Below, in pieces: positions 23,492 to 34,536 of a DNA stretch of 64,000 bases (its first letter is position 1; each line of letters opens with the position of its first letter). The stretch is from contig CATIUR010000003.1 in NCBI GenBank assembly GCA_949592205.1, positions 142,639,259 to 142,703,258 of the forward strand, read 5' to 3'. Position numbers and translations under genes: made by a program. This DNA comes from Helichrysum umbraculigerum. Its lineage: Eukaryota; Streptophyta; Magnoliopsida; Asterales; Asteraceae. The notes beneath the pieces are model-generated. The model was not told where the DNA came from and did no database searches. It was given only the letters and a program-made list of their open reading frames with translations.

Positions 23492-23791
23492 AAAGGCAGT
23501 GGAATGAAAAAGTCGAAATAGATTAAATGGACTAATGATGGTAACGATTCTCGAAGGGAGGATTGTAACATCCTCTCCAGTGGCCTGGTATTTTTCTATT
23601 TAAATTGAGTATTTAATTGTTTTAGAAATTATTTGATATAAATGTTTAATTGTGAAAGTTGGTGAAATAGGTCTCAGGATTTATTGTGGTTAGTGAAATG
23701 TTGCTTGTTTTAAACTATTAAAGTTGACGGTATAATAAAATAAATTTCTCGTAGTTGATTTTTAGGTTCCAGGCAATAGATTTAGAACGGG

Positions 23792-23799
23792 TATAAAAT
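23792..23799 (+). promoter_or_regulatory. TATA box of gypsy element 1
   Basis: TATAAAAT in an AT-poor local context about 230 bp into the LTR, the usual position for a plant LTR promoter. The same box occurs in the 3' LTR near 30336-30343. Confidence 0.6.
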
Positions 23800-24233
23800 A
23801 CCCACAATGTTGAGTCGGTTTAAAGGAGAGCCGACCTCCTTTTATTCTTTTCCCCATTTCCAGTTATTTTGTTGAACTTTTACTCCTTAAACACTAAACC
23901 TAAACTCAAGAGAAATAAAGGTTGAAAGCATTAACAAGATTAGAAGAATCAAGGCTGTGATTGTGTGATTACAAGTTCATCTTCTTCTTCTTCCAATCAT
24001 TCTTATCATCATAGTGTAAGTATTTGATTTTTTTTTATGAACTCAAGCTTAGTTTAGGTCAAATATGAAAATTGATGTAGTTTGAGTGGAAGGATGTTAA
24101 GTTGTTGTAATATGATGATATGTGGTGTTATTTCAGTTGTTTATCACCTTAGAACTGAGTTTGTAATGACCAAAAATGGTATTAGGTTCGAGCTGTGTGT
24201 TTGCAGGTCTATACTTGAGCTGAAACGTAGCTC

Positions 24234-24413
24234 AACGCGATCCCAGCCTAGAGTCCGGATCGCGTTCACTAGTTATAAAACGTCTCAGTCAGGATTTGGC
24301 CTTGGAAACGCGATCCTGGCCAAATATCCGGATCGCGTTTGCTAGTGTTTTTCGGTTACAGAACTTTTTCTACTGAAGAACGCGATCCCACCATGCCTAG
24401 TCCGGATCGCGTT
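24234..24413. repeat. Three AACGCGATCC...GGATCGCGTT hairpins in the 5' LTR
   Basis: Hairpins at 24234-24266, 24307-24339 and 24379-24413. Each has identical perfect 10-bp arms and a different 13-15 base loop. They recur at 30778-30810, 30851-30883 and 30923-30957 in the 3' LTR. Lying downstream of the TATA box, they should be in the 5' leader RNA. Each arm carries two CpG sites in an otherwise CpG-poor region. Confidence 0.9.
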
Positions 24414-25360
24414 TGTCTGTTAAATTTTGATGATTATGATAGTTTGTGAATCTGAGTTATATAATACAAATAGTTATTATTGTTACTTATTGTAACTTGA
24501 ATTGTGAAGTTAACTATTATTAGTTAGGAACAAATTACTAACTTGTTTGTTATGTGATGTTTCAGATACACCAAAGACTCAGTGATTAGAAGCTGAGTGT
24601 AGCGACTTCTGAGGTATCGGTGAGTGGATTCAAACTCACCATTTGATTTAGTAGTGATTATTTGATTACAACGAGTAATTTTAGATATGATTATAGAGTT
24701 GTTTAATCATTAATGTTGATTTTATCACTATGTGCTATGTGTGATCTTTGGATATTGGTTGCCAATGAGGTCGACAAGTTGATGAACTGTTGGTTGGGTT
24801 AGTGGTTATCGTGTGAATGATACATGGATATGCTTCATATGTTGTGTGTATTGAACTGTATCTGAGTAGGATAACCACTAGCTATCGGTCTCGTCCGTAT
24901 GGCCATACGGATATGGTTGGATAAGAGTTCTTGGAGAGCCGCCCGGGTATTATGGTTATCTCCAGAACCACCGATCCTCATTATTAAGTTGTTGTTGATT
25001 GTTGTAGTTAATGATTATGCTAAGTTGAATGTTGGGTGTTGAACTCTCTCACTTAGCTATGTGCTAATCCCTCATCTTTCTTTCCTGCAGATTTGTAGTT
25101 TAATAAGTAGCAGGATTGAGATGCTTTTGGTGCAGGAACAGTTTGACTGCAAGCTACTCTGATCTTTTGTACTAAATCAGTTTGTTTTATATAATACCCC
25201 GACATATGTTGTGTTTTAAACAGTTTCACTTTGATGTAACTTAAAGTTGTAAACTTTTGATGTAAGTTAATAGTATGTGTAAATATAAATATGGTTAAAA
25301 TTCCTACGCTTCCGTGTGTCTAACATTATATTGATATTGTACATGAGGGGTGTTATAAGT

Positions 25361-25372
25361 TGGTATCAGAGC
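25361..25372 (+). other. Primer binding site, gypsy element 1
   Basis: TGGTATCAGAGC three bases after the LTR, complementary to the 3' end of plant initiator methionine tRNA. Confidence 0.9.
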
Positions 25373-25529
25373 GTGGTTTTGGGTTAATTGAGCATTGAAG
25401 AATGTTCAATCCCAAAACTGGAGCATGGTATGTCAAACTTTTCTAGTTATGGGATTTAGCATTGTTGATAATTGTTAGTAGATAGGTACTAACGATTAAT
25501 ATATTTCAAGTGTTGTGTTGATTTCAGAA

Positions 25530-28500
25530 ATGGCAGATAATGAGCAACCGACCACCAACCCCAATAATGCTTCCCGGATTGAAGCTCCACCTTTTGAAAC
25601 AAATACTGAGCAACATGATCAAGAGGGTGTCCCTCATATGGGTGGTGAAGAAGCAAATAGGGATGAGTATATACACGAAATGGAGGATGAGTTGATAATT
25701 CTTAGAGAATTTAAAAAGAAAGCTGAGGAAGATGCAGCTAGACTACTTGCTCAACAACAAACTTCTGTCTTTGGTGCTAGTCCATCTTCTCAAACTAGCA
25801 AGGTGTGTTCTTTTAAAACTTTCATGTCGAGTAAACCACCGGTGTTTCATGGAAGTACAAATCCAACTGTGACCTTAAATTGGTTAAGAGATATGGAACG
25901 CAAATTTAGTGTGACTCGTTGTGAGGAAGAATCCAAGGTTATGTTTGCTGTCCAGTGTATGAAGGATGAAGCAATGGTTTGGTGGGATTCAGTGACAGGT
26001 CATTTAACCGAACAACAAAAAGATTCTATCAAATGGAAAGATTTTCACCAAGCAGTGTGTAATCAATACTGCTCTGATTTTGACATGGCACGGATTAGGA
26101 GAGAATTTGTGAATCTTCAGTTGAAAGATAATATGACCATTGATGATCTAATATCTCAATTTACAGAAAAGCTTCGGTTTGTTCAACATTGGGTTCCTGA
26201 TGATAAAACTCGAATTGAGCAGTTTTTGGATACTTTACCTCATCATTACCGTACTACTGTAAGATTGGCTAATAGTTTATCACATGCTTTTAATCTTGCA
26301 CGATCAGTTGACAGTGATATTAGAGGTTTTCGTGAAGCACGATCTAGAGACAATTCTGCAAAGTCTAGAGCTGATTCTTCTAATAAAGGAAAATCAAGTT
26401 CTCAGGGCAGTCGACAGAATAAGAAGTTTGTTAGCAAAAGTGGTTCTACGAGCAGTTCTAACTGGTGTGGTTCGTGTAGATCTAGGCATGATGGGCCTTG
26501 TACAATACACACCAATAAATGTTTGAAATGTGGAGAACTGGGTCATGAGATAAAGAGTTGTCGGTATCCGAATTTTGTATGTTGGTCTTGCAAAAAGGAG
26601 GGGCATCGAGTGGGTGATTGTCCGGAGGCAGGAAAGTCGGGGTCGGGTTCGGTCGGAAGCTCTGCATCTACAGGTCAGAAACGTAAAAACCCTCCACCAG
26701 CAACCAGTAGAGCTTTTCAGATGACAGTCGATGAGGCTGTGCGCACTGACGATGTTATAACTGGTACATTTCTTATAAACTCTGTACCGGCGCGTGTGTT
26801 GTTTGATTCGGGTGCTAATTGTACTTTCATATCTGTGAATTTCTGTGACAAGTTGAAATTAGTACCTACAGTGATAACCAAGCCTGTAGAAGTAGAAATT
26901 GCTAGTGGTAAGTTGGTTCCGGTTACCACATCGGTAACTGGAGCTAACATTGTGATTGATGACCAGATTTTCCTTATTTCTTTCTTGTTGATGCCAATCC
27001 CTAGTTTTGATGTGATAATTGGTATGGATTGGTTGAGTCAGAATAAAGCTAGCATTGATTGTCATCAGAAGTTGATTAGGATCCCAATCTCTGAAAAGTC
27101 ACATGTTGTGGCTCGAGGAGAACGGGATAGTTTGGCTTGTCCAGTAATTTCTATGATGAAGGCTAGGAAGTCATTATCCAAAGGTTGTGAATCATATCTA
27201 GCCTATGTAGTTGATGCCAAACTTAAAAAGAAAACTGTTTTAGATGTTCCGGTAGTTTGTGAATATCCAGAGGTGTTCCCTGAGGAATTACCTGGTTTAC
27301 CACCAGTTAGGGAAGTAGAATACCGTATTGATCTTGTTCCTGGCTCGTCGCCTATCGCCAAAGCTCCCTATAGGTTAGCTCCATCTGAAATCCGTGAGAT
27401 GATGAATCAGATACAGGAGTTGTTGGATAAAGGTTTCATTAGACCTAGTTCTTCGCCGTGGGGTGCACCAGTGTTATTTGTGAAAAAGAAAGACGGGTCT
27501 TTTCGTATGTGTATCGATTATAGAGAACTGAACAAGAGAACGGTAAAGAATAAATACCCTCTGCCCAGAATAGATGACTTATTTGATCAGTTGCAGGGTT
27601 CTTCAGTTTATTCTAAAATTGATCTAAGGTCGGGTTACCACCAGGTTCGTGTTCGTGATGAAGATATTTCTAAAACTGCTTTTCGTACCAGGTATGGTCA
27701 CTATGAATTCCTGGTTATGCCTTTTGGTTTGACGAATGCACCTGCAGTGTTTATGGATTTAATGAACCGTGTTTGTCGACCCTTCTTGGATAAATTTGTT
27801 ATTGTCTTCATAGATGATATTCTTGTATATTCGAAATCTGAAGCTGAGCATGCTATACATTTAAGACTGATTCTAGAAACGTTGAAACGAGAACAGCTTT
27901 ATGCCAAGTTTTCTAAATGTGAGTTTTGGATTAGAGAAGTTCAGTTTTTGGGTCATGTAATTTGTAATGATGGTGTGAAAGTTGATCCATTGAAAGTTGA
28001 GGCCGTAATGAATTGGAACGCCCCAAAGTCTGCTTCAGAAATTAAGAGTTTCTTGGGTTTGGCGGGCTATTATCGAAAATTCATAAAAGACTTCTCTAAA
28101 CTTGCTGGTCCATTAACTAAGTTGACCCGAAAAGATGAAAAGTTTATGTGGACTGATCAACAAGAACATGCTTTCCAGACTTTAAAACAAATGTTGTGTC
28201 AAGCTCCTGTGTTAGCCTTACCAGATGGTACAAATGATTTTGTAGTTTACTGTGATGCTTCTTATTCTGGTTTGGGTGGTGTACTTATGCAAAGAGATAA
28301 AGTTATCGCCTATGCTTCTCGACAGTTGAAACCACATGAACGGAATTATCCAACACATGATTTGGAACTTGCAGCGGTTGTATTTGCCCTAAAGCTTTGG
28401 AGACACTACTTATATGGTACTAGATGTGTTGTTTGTACTGACCATAAGAGTCTGCAGTATGTGTTTTCTCAGAAAGAGTTGAATATGCGACAGAGGCGGT

Positions 28501-30095
28501 GGTTAGAGTTAATCAAGGATTATGACTGTGAAATTAAATACCACCCAGGCAAAGCTAATGTGGTCGCTGATGCCTTAAGTCGAAAGGGTACTTCTGATCG
28601 AATTTATTACTTAAGAGTGGATGTTTCTTCTGACTTGATTTCTCAGATTAAAGTTGCTCAAATGGAAGCTTTGAAAGATGTTAATTTGAAATCCGAAGTC
28701 ATGTTGAAAAGAAAAGATGAGTTGGTGGAAGATTCGAGAGGATTATTAACTTATCAATCTCGAGTATGGATTCCTTTATTTGGTAATATTCGTGATTTAG
28801 TTTTGAATGAGGCACATAAGTCTAGACTATCTATTCATCCTGGAAGTACTCGAATGTATAACGATTTAAAACTGTTGTATTGGTGGCCTACAATGAAAAC
28901 GGACATTGCTAGATTTGTTGGTACTTGTCATATTTGTGCCCAAGTTAAAGCTGAGCATCAAAAGCCGTACGGATCATTGAAACAGTTGGAAATTCCCGAG
29001 TGGAAATGGGAACATATAACGATGGATTTTGTGACTAAACTTCCTCGCACTAGTAGAGGTAATGATATGGTTTGGGTCATAGTTGATCGGTTGACTAAAA
29101 GCGCACATTTTCTTGCTGCTAGTGAATCTGCCTCGTTGACTAAGCTTGCTCAGTTGTACATAAATGAAATTATCACTAGACATGGTATACCTTTGTCAAT
29201 TGTGTCAGACCGAGATTCTCGTTTTGTATCTCGTTTTTGGCAAGGTTTGCAACAAGAGTTGGGTACACGTGTAAATCTTAGCACTGCTTATCATCCTCAG
29301 ACAGACGGTCAATCAGAACGTACAATTCAAACTTTAGAGGATATGCTCCGTGCTTGCATTTTGGAATATGGAGGTTCATGGGACTCTCATCTCCCATTGG
29401 TTGAATTTACTTATAACAACTCGTATCATTCCAGTATTGGCATGCCTCCGTATGAAATGTTGTATGGTCGACGTTGTAGAACACCGACATGTTGGTTGGA
29501 AGCCGGTGAGAAACAGTTTGCTGGACCCGACATTGTACAGATGACAGCTGATAAAGTTACAGTTGCACGTGAAAAGTTGAAAGCTGCTCGTGACCGACAG
29601 AAACAGTATGCAGATCCGAAAAGACGACCAGTTGTATTTGTTGAAGGTGAATTAGTTTACCTCAAAGTTTCTCCGTGGAAGGGTGTAATCCGTTTTGGAA
29701 AACGTGGAAAGTTGGCGCCTAGATATATTGGGCCATTCAAAATTCGTCAAATTGTAAATGAGCAGTCTGTTTCATTAGATCTCCCACCTGAACTTGCTGG
29801 TATTCATGACACGTTTAATGTGTGTTATCTTAGAAGATGCAATATTGAGGATCAGTCGCAAATTCTTCCTTTGCAGGAGTTGAAAGTTGATCAAAATCAG
29901 AAATTGGTTGAAGAACCTATTGAAATCCTAGATAAGAAGGTTACTAAACTTAGGAAGAAACAAATCCCTATGGTGCTAGTAAAGTGGCGACATAGTTTAG
30001 GTCCTAATTTGACCTGGGAAGCCGAGGAGTTGATGAAATCCAGATATCCTGGATTGTTTGTTGATGTTGAGATTTCGGGGACGAAATCTCTTTAA
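25530..30095 (+). CDS. Gag-Pol polyprotein, Ty3/gypsy element 1
   Basis: A single frame without a stop. An ATG at 25515 exists, but MADNEQ at 25530 matches the start of the sister element and is preferred; residue numbers here count from 25515. Gag (about 80-300) contains a retrotransposon capsid-type region (WLRDME, WWDS). Three cysteine-histidine motifs follow: C318-x2-C-x3-H-x3-C, then two zinc knuckles from C336 and C356 (C-x2-C-x4-H-x4-C). The aspartic protease has DSGA at D431. Reverse transcriptase has D703 and FIDD at D767-D768. RNase H starts with D914 (CDAS). Integrase has an H/C zinc region and the DD35E triad D1171, D1232, E1268. A chromodomain-like tail (about 1475-1515, KWRHS...TWE) may steer insertion to heterochromatin. 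All catalytic residues are present, so it could be mobile. Gag and Pol are not separated by a stop or frameshift. Confidence 0.95.
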   Translation: MADNEQPTTNPNNASRIEAPPFETNTEQHDQEGVPHMGGEEANRDEYIHEMEDELIILREFKKKAEEDAARLLAQQQTSVFGASPSSQTSKVCSFKTFMSSKPPVFHGSTNPTVTLNWLRDMERKFSVTRCEEESKVMFAVQCMKDEAMVWWDSVTGHLTEQQKDSIKWKDFHQAVCNQYCSDFDMARIRREFVNLQLKDNMTIDDLISQFTEKLRFVQHWVPDDKTRIEQFLDTLPHHYRTTVRLANSLSHAFNLARSVDSDIRGFREARSRDNSAKSRADSSNKGKSSSQGSRQNKKFVSKSGSTSSSNWCGSCRSRHDGPCTIHTNKCLKCGELGHEIKSCRYPNFVCWSCKKEGHRVGDCPEAGKSGSGSVGSSASTGQKRKNPPPATSRAFQMTVDEAVRTDDVITGTFLINSVPARVLFDSGANCTFISVNFCDKLKLVPTVITKPVEVEIASGKLVPVTTSVTGANIVIDDQIFLISFLLMPIPSFDVIIGMDWLSQNKASIDCHQKLIRIPISEKSHVVARGERDSLACPVISMMKARKSLSKGCESYLAYVVDAKLKKKTVLDVPVVCEYPEVFPEELPGLPPVREVEYRIDLVPGSSPIAKAPYRLAPSEIREMMNQIQELLDKGFIRPSSSPWGAPVLFVKKKDGSFRMCIDYRELNKRTVKNKYPLPRIDDLFDQLQGSSVYSKIDLRSGYHQVRVRDEDISKTAFRTRYGHYEFLVMPFGLTNAPAVFMDLMNRVCRPFLDKFVIVFIDDILVYSKSEAEHAIHLRLILETLKREQLYAKFSKCEFWIREVQFLGHVICNDGVKVDPLKVEAVMNWNAPKSASEIKSFLGLAGYYRKFIKDFSKLAGPLTKLTRKDEKFMWTDQQEHAFQTLKQMLCQAPVLALPDGTNDFVVYCDASYSGLGGVLMQRDKVIAYASRQLKPHERNYPTHDLELAAVVFALKLWRHYLYGTRCVVCTDHKSLQYVFSQKELNMRQRRWLELIKDYDCEIKYHPGKANVVADALSRKGTSDRIYYLRVDVSSDLISQIKVAQMEALKDVNLKSEVMLKRKDELVEDSRGLLTYQSRVWIPLFGNIRDLVLNEAHKSRLSIHPGSTRMYNDLKLLYWWPTMKTDIARFVGTCHICAQVKAEHQKPYGSLKQLEIPEWKWEHITMDFVTKLPRTSRGNDMVWVIVDRLTKSAHFLAASESASLTKLAQLYINEIITRHGIPLSIVSDRDSRFVSRFWQGLQQELGTRVNLSTAYHPQTDGQSERTIQTLEDMLRACILEYGGSWDSHLPLVEFTYNNSYHSSIGMPPYEMLYGRRCRTPTCWLEAGEKQFAGPDIVQMTADKVTVAREKLKAARDRQKQYADPKRRPVVFVEGELVYLKVSPWKGVIRFGKRGKLAPRYIGPFKIRQIVNEQSVSLDLPPELAGIHDTFNVCYLRRCNIEDQSQILPLQELKVDQNQKLVEEPIEILDKKVTKLRKKQIPMVLVKWRHSLGPNLTWEAEELMKSRYPGLFVDVEISGTKSL

Positions 30096-30107
30096 GGAGG
30101 GGAGATT
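30096..30107 (+). other. Polypurine tract, gypsy element 1
   Basis: GGAGGGGAGA directly after the stop codon and two bases before the 3' LTR; it primes plus-strand synthesis. Confidence 0.85.
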
Positions 30108-31901
30108 TGTAACATCCTCTCCAGTGGCCTGGTATTTTTCTATTTAAATTGAGTATTTAATTGTTTTAGAAATTATTTGATATAAATGTTTAATTGTGAA
30201 AGTTGGTGAAATAGGTCTCAGGATTTATTGTGGTTAGTGAAATGTTGCTTGTTTTAAACTATTAAAGTTGACGGTATAATAAAATAAATTTCTCGTAGTT
30301 GATTTTTAGGTTCCAGGCAATAGATTTAGAACGGGTATAAAATACCCACAATGTTGAGTCGGTTTAAAGGAGAGCCGACCTCCTTTTATTCTTTTCCCCA
30401 TTTCCAGTTATTTTGTTGAACTTTTACTCCTTAAACACTAAACCTAAACTCAAGAGAAATAAAGGTTGAAAGCATTAACAAGATTAGAAGAATCAAGGCT
30501 GTGATTGTGTGATTACAAGTTCATCTTCTTCTTCTTCCAATCATTCTTATCATCATAGTGTAAGTATTTGATTTTTTTTTATGAACTCAAGCTTAGTTTA
30601 GGTCAAATATGAAAATTGATGTAGTTTGAGTGGAAGGATGTTAAGTTGTTGTAATATGATGATATGTGGTGTTATTTCAGTTGTTTATCACCTTAGAACT
30701 GAGTTTGTAATGACCAAAAATGGTATTAGGTTCGAGCTGTGTGTTTGCAGGTCTATACTTGAGCTGAAACGTAGCTCAACGCGATCCCAGCCTAGAGTCC
30801 GGATCGCGTTCACTAGTTATAAAACGTCTCAGTCAGGATTTGGCCTTGGAAACGCGATCCTGGCCAAATATCCGGATCGCGTTTGCTAGTGTTTTTCGGT
30901 TACAGAACTTTTTCTACTGAAGAACGCGATCCCACCATGCCTAGTCCGGATCGCGTTTGTCTGTTAAATTTTGATGATTATGATAGTTTGTGAATCTGAG
31001 TTATATAATACAAATAGTTATTATTGTTACTTATTGTAACTTGAATTGTGAAGTTAACTATTATTAGTTAGGAACAAATTACTAACTTGTTTGTTATGTG
31101 ATGTTTCAGATACACCAAAGACTCAGTGATTAGAAGCTGAGTGTAGCGACTTCTGAGGTATCGGTGAGTGGATTCAAACTCACCATTTGATTTAGTAGTG
31201 ATTATTTGGTTACAACGAGTAATTTTAGATATGATTATAGAGTTGTTTAATCATTAATGTTGATTTTATCACTATGTGCTATGTGTGATCTTTGGATATT
31301 GGTTGCCAATGAGGTCGACAAGTTGATGAACTGTTGGTTGGGTTAGTGGTTATCGTGTGAATGATACATGGATATGCTTCATATGTTGTGTGTATTGAAC
31401 TGTATCTGAGTAGGATAACCACTAGCTATCGGTCTCGTCCGTATGGCCATACGGATATGGTTGGATAAGAGTTCTTGGAGAGCCGCCCGGGTATTATGGT
31501 TATCTCCAGAACCACCGATCCTCATTATTAAGTTGTTGTTGATTGTTGTAGTTAATGATTATGCTAAGTTGAATGTTGGGTGTTGAACTCTCTCACTTAG
31601 CTATGTGCTAATCCCTCATCTTTCTTTCCTGCAGATTTGTAGTTTAATAAGTAGCAGGATTGAGATGCTTTTGGTGCAGGAACAGTTTGACTGCAAGCTA
31701 CTCTGATCTTTTGTACTAAATCAGTTTGTTTTATATAATACCCCGACATATGTTGTGTTTTAAACAGTTTCACTTTGATGTAACTTAAAGTTGTAAACTT
31801 TTGATGTAAGTTAATAGTATGTGTAAATATAAATATGGTTAAAATTCCTACGCTTCCGTGTGTCTAACATTATATTGATATTGTACATGAGGGGTGTTAT
31901 A
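30108..31901 (+). repeat. 3' LTR of gypsy element 1
   Basis: Same 1794-bp length as the 5' LTR with one base difference found by eye (31209). The open frame at 30626-30889 is duplicated in both LTRs and has no recognised domain. Confidence 0.95.
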
Positions 31902-32214
31902 AGGATGGTAATACAAGATGCGGTGATTTCACGGTTTAAGAAAAGAAATTGTATGATGTTTACTTGGAGACTCATTTAGACACATCTAGAAAAAGAGAGG
32001 GAGACCCAACAAACCTATTACCTCATAAATGTTATCCAACTTGACTTATAAATAACGAATGAGTTTAAAATTGCCATCTAAAGATAATTAGAGTATTGAT
32101 TACTACGAGTGATCAAGAAAACTCTTAAAAATTCTAAAGTCAAGAATACATATTATTTATTAATTATTAGATATTTATAGTTATTGTTGGACCTATTCTA
32201 CAAACACAAATAAC

Positions 32215-32495
32215 ATCATCTTAAATTTATGTTACAGCAACAAGGGTTTGCTACTCATTAAAATCAAATACACTGTTATACCAAACGTAATGCATTCCGA
32301 ATTACCTCATTTTTAAGAGGAAATTTTTTGAAAATAATTGTTCAAATTTTTCCTTCCGTTTCCTTTATCCGCGTTTCCTTTCCACACTAACAAAAACTTA
32401 TAAACACACATTTTTTTCTTTTTTATAATTTCCTTTTATTTTTTTTTTCTCCCTAAAACCAACTTGAGAACACACTTAATAAACTAAGGATATCA
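32215..32495. repeat. Dispersed block repeat, copy 5
   Basis: GTTACAGCAACAAGGG through TTCCTTCCGTTTCC to CACACTTAATAAACTAAGG, matching the blocks of DEFL array A. Confidence 0.7.
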
Positions 32496-33039
32496 AATGG
32501 AGGAGGTTTGGGGTTGGATTTAGCTTATATATAATGTATTGTTATTTTTTGTTTAGTGTATTTAAATGTAGGTATATTGGTAAACGTGAGGTTTAAAAAT
32601 TAAAGTGATGAAAGAATTGTTGAGAGTGTTTAATCAATCTTTCATCAGTTGTGGATGTGTTGATGTGACTCTGAACTGGCAAAACTAAAAAAACAAGTGA
32701 AGAAATAACGGTTGATAGTGCTCTAATAGGTTCCTCAATAAGAATAGCATATAACTAGTGATTCTAATTCTAACGTATGATCATGGTTGTACTTTGTGAT
32801 CAAAAGAAATGGAACAAAATCTGACACCATAAGTTGGATATGTGCAGAGTTGCAGATCTTACTTTTGTAATTTTTTTATTTTTTTTTACTTTTCATTTAA
32901 GGGGGAAGTGAAGTAATTTCTTTCTTCCTAGCTACCTATTTTTTCAATGAAAATTTTAAAGTCAACAATACAATTTCTTTATTACTCCGTATTAGATATC
33001 TATATTTATTGTTGGACCCATTTTACAAACACGGATAAC

Positions 33040-33385
33040 ATTGTGTTAAAGCAATAAAGTTTAGCTACTAAGTCAAATTAAATACGCAATTAAACCAAAG
33101 TAATTCCTTCCTAATTACCTTAATTTTTAGAGGAAATTTTTGGAAGAGAACTACTAGAATTTTTCCTTCCTCTTCCTTTATTTTATTTTCCTTTTCACCC
33201 TAGAAAAAAACCTGAGACACATTCAATTTTAAAAAAAAAAAAAATTCTTTTATCCTTAAAACAAATTTGAGAACGTACTTATATTGATGTTACATATAAT
33301 CTAAGGCTGTCACACCTAATAATTTTATAAGTTATTGACGGACCATCACGAATTATGTCCTATTCTCCACTAGTGTGTGACAAAA
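33040..33385. repeat. Dispersed block repeat, copy 6
   Basis: Diverged copy. It continues past the block into CTAAGGCTGTCACACCTAAT and the following sequence, as in array A (near 11280), so the shared unit is larger than the block alone. Confidence 0.65.
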
Positions 33386-33852
33386 AAGTTACCTAAAGTA
33401 CATTTGTGGTGGAAACATTGTCGTTTTAAGCATTGAAATAATTAAATCAAACTACACACATTTTGATTTAATCTATCAATACTAGATTGGAACCTAATAT
33501 TTATAGGTTATCTATGAATATGTATTTTGAGCTTGATTTATGGAGAAATATTAATAAATGTTAGTTGCCAAATAGTTCCATGGTTATCCTTGAACAAATA
33601 TTATATGAAATTTTTACAATTAGGAAAGGTTAGTTAGGTCAATTTTATCAAATTTAGGGGTATTTGTGTCATTAGCATTCTTTAAAGTTGTAAGCTAATG
33701 AAGAAAAGATTTAAACAATTTATAACGGAGTATGATTTCTAATTTAAACTAAACAATATAGATTTCTAATTTTAAACAAAACAATATATATTTGCAATGC
33801 CATATCAATTTAACAATGATATGCTTATAACAAGCGATTACAAAACAACTGG

Positions 33853-33882
33853 CCGTGTGTATACACGGATTTAAGATCTAGT
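33853..33882 (+). mobile_element. Helitron-like 3' terminus
   Basis: Hairpin CCGTGT-GTAT-ACACGG (33853-33868), then 9 bases, then CTAG followed by T. This is the expected order for a Helitron 3' end inserted at AT. The 5' end was not located. Confidence 0.55.
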
Positions 33883-34166
33883 AATACCAACATAAGAAAA
33901 CTAATTACAAGTCATAAATATATTAAACTGTCAACTATAAACTGATTAAACTGCACCTTCAACTAATTAACCAACTCTGCTTTTACTATAATACATTTGG
34001 ATGCCATAAACGTGTTAACTAAGGAAATCAGTAACACTGTTATTGAGGTGAGTGAAGCTGGGAGAATGAAAAATGCCTGCAAAAAAAGTAAACTATAATT
34101 TTTTTTTAATGTCATACAAAATATGTATCAAAATTCCTTAATAAGTCATGTTACAGTTACCTCTTA

Positions 34167-34536
34167 TTACTCATAATCATACGCGCAAATGCACTTATCC
34201 TTGTCTCTTTGTGCGTTGTATTTACACAACCCCAACCCATTTTTGTATTGGGTTTCACACGTCTCCGAACAACGTGTGAAATTCAAACCTATATTAAACC
34301 CACATTCACCTAAGATAACACGACAACTCTTCAATTTAGAAGCTGTCGGTACATGTAACAACACCGTATTTGCATAATTCAATTGCATAAAATTAACTTC
34401 ATTAAGGCTTGATTGTCAAATAATATAATTTATAAGTCATACGATTTTTAAATTTCCATGTGGTTGATGTGTTGTTTGAGGCGTTGACATAAGTCAACGG
34501 GATCACACAGGAAACGAGCGCCAATACTTTCCACAT
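34167..34536 (-). pseudogene. Defensin-like pseudogene, group B copy 1
   Basis: Two exons as in its neighbours: exon 1 34443-34536 (MWKVLALVSC, signal peptide) and exon 2 34167-34369 (mature part). Three defects are visible. The 3' splice site of the coding intron reads GCAA instead of GCAG. The leader splice site before the ATG reads TCCAAT where the others have TCCAG. The last cysteine is tyrosine (AYDYE for AYDCE). The remaining cysteines follow the group B pattern. It is probably not expressed correctly. It lies closest to the Helitron end at 33.85 kb. Confidence 0.65.

Larger units (their letters stand above)
23564..25357 (+). repeat. 5' LTR of gypsy element 1
   Basis: Starts TGTAACATCC and ends GGGTGTTATA; the termini are imperfect inverted repeats and end in TA rather than CA. 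A TATA box (TATAAAAT, about 23792-23799) is followed by a GTCGG...CCGAC inverted repeat. The remaining 1.5 kb would be transcribed leader, holding three hairpins (24234-24413) and a perfect 16-bp palindrome CCGTATGGCCATACGG (24895-24910). Confidence 0.95.
23564..31901 (+). mobile_element. Complete Ty3/gypsy chromovirus-like retrotransposon 1
   Basis: An 8338-bp element with two 1794-bp LTRs, an initiator-Met tRNA primer site, one open gag-pol frame and a polypurine tract. It is flanked by the 5-bp duplication AGGAT (23559-23563 and 31902-31906). By eye the LTRs differ at a single base (A at 24665, G at 31209), so insertion is very recent. Domain order PR-RT-RNaseH-IN and a C-terminal chromodomain-like segment fit a chromovirus, probably Tekay/Del-like. 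The element at 51509 is a sister family with related protein but diverged LTRs. Confidence 0.95.
31907..34166. other. Intergenic region with repeat blocks
   Basis: No gene is supported. It holds two copies of the dispersed block (about 32225-32490 and 33045-33380) and a Helitron-like end near 33853-33882. Confidence 0.5.

Noticed and set aside
24082..24345. 87-residue open frame, repeated at 30626-30889
   Set aside because: It lies in the LTR across the hairpins, is duplicated only because the LTR is, and has no counterpart in element 2.
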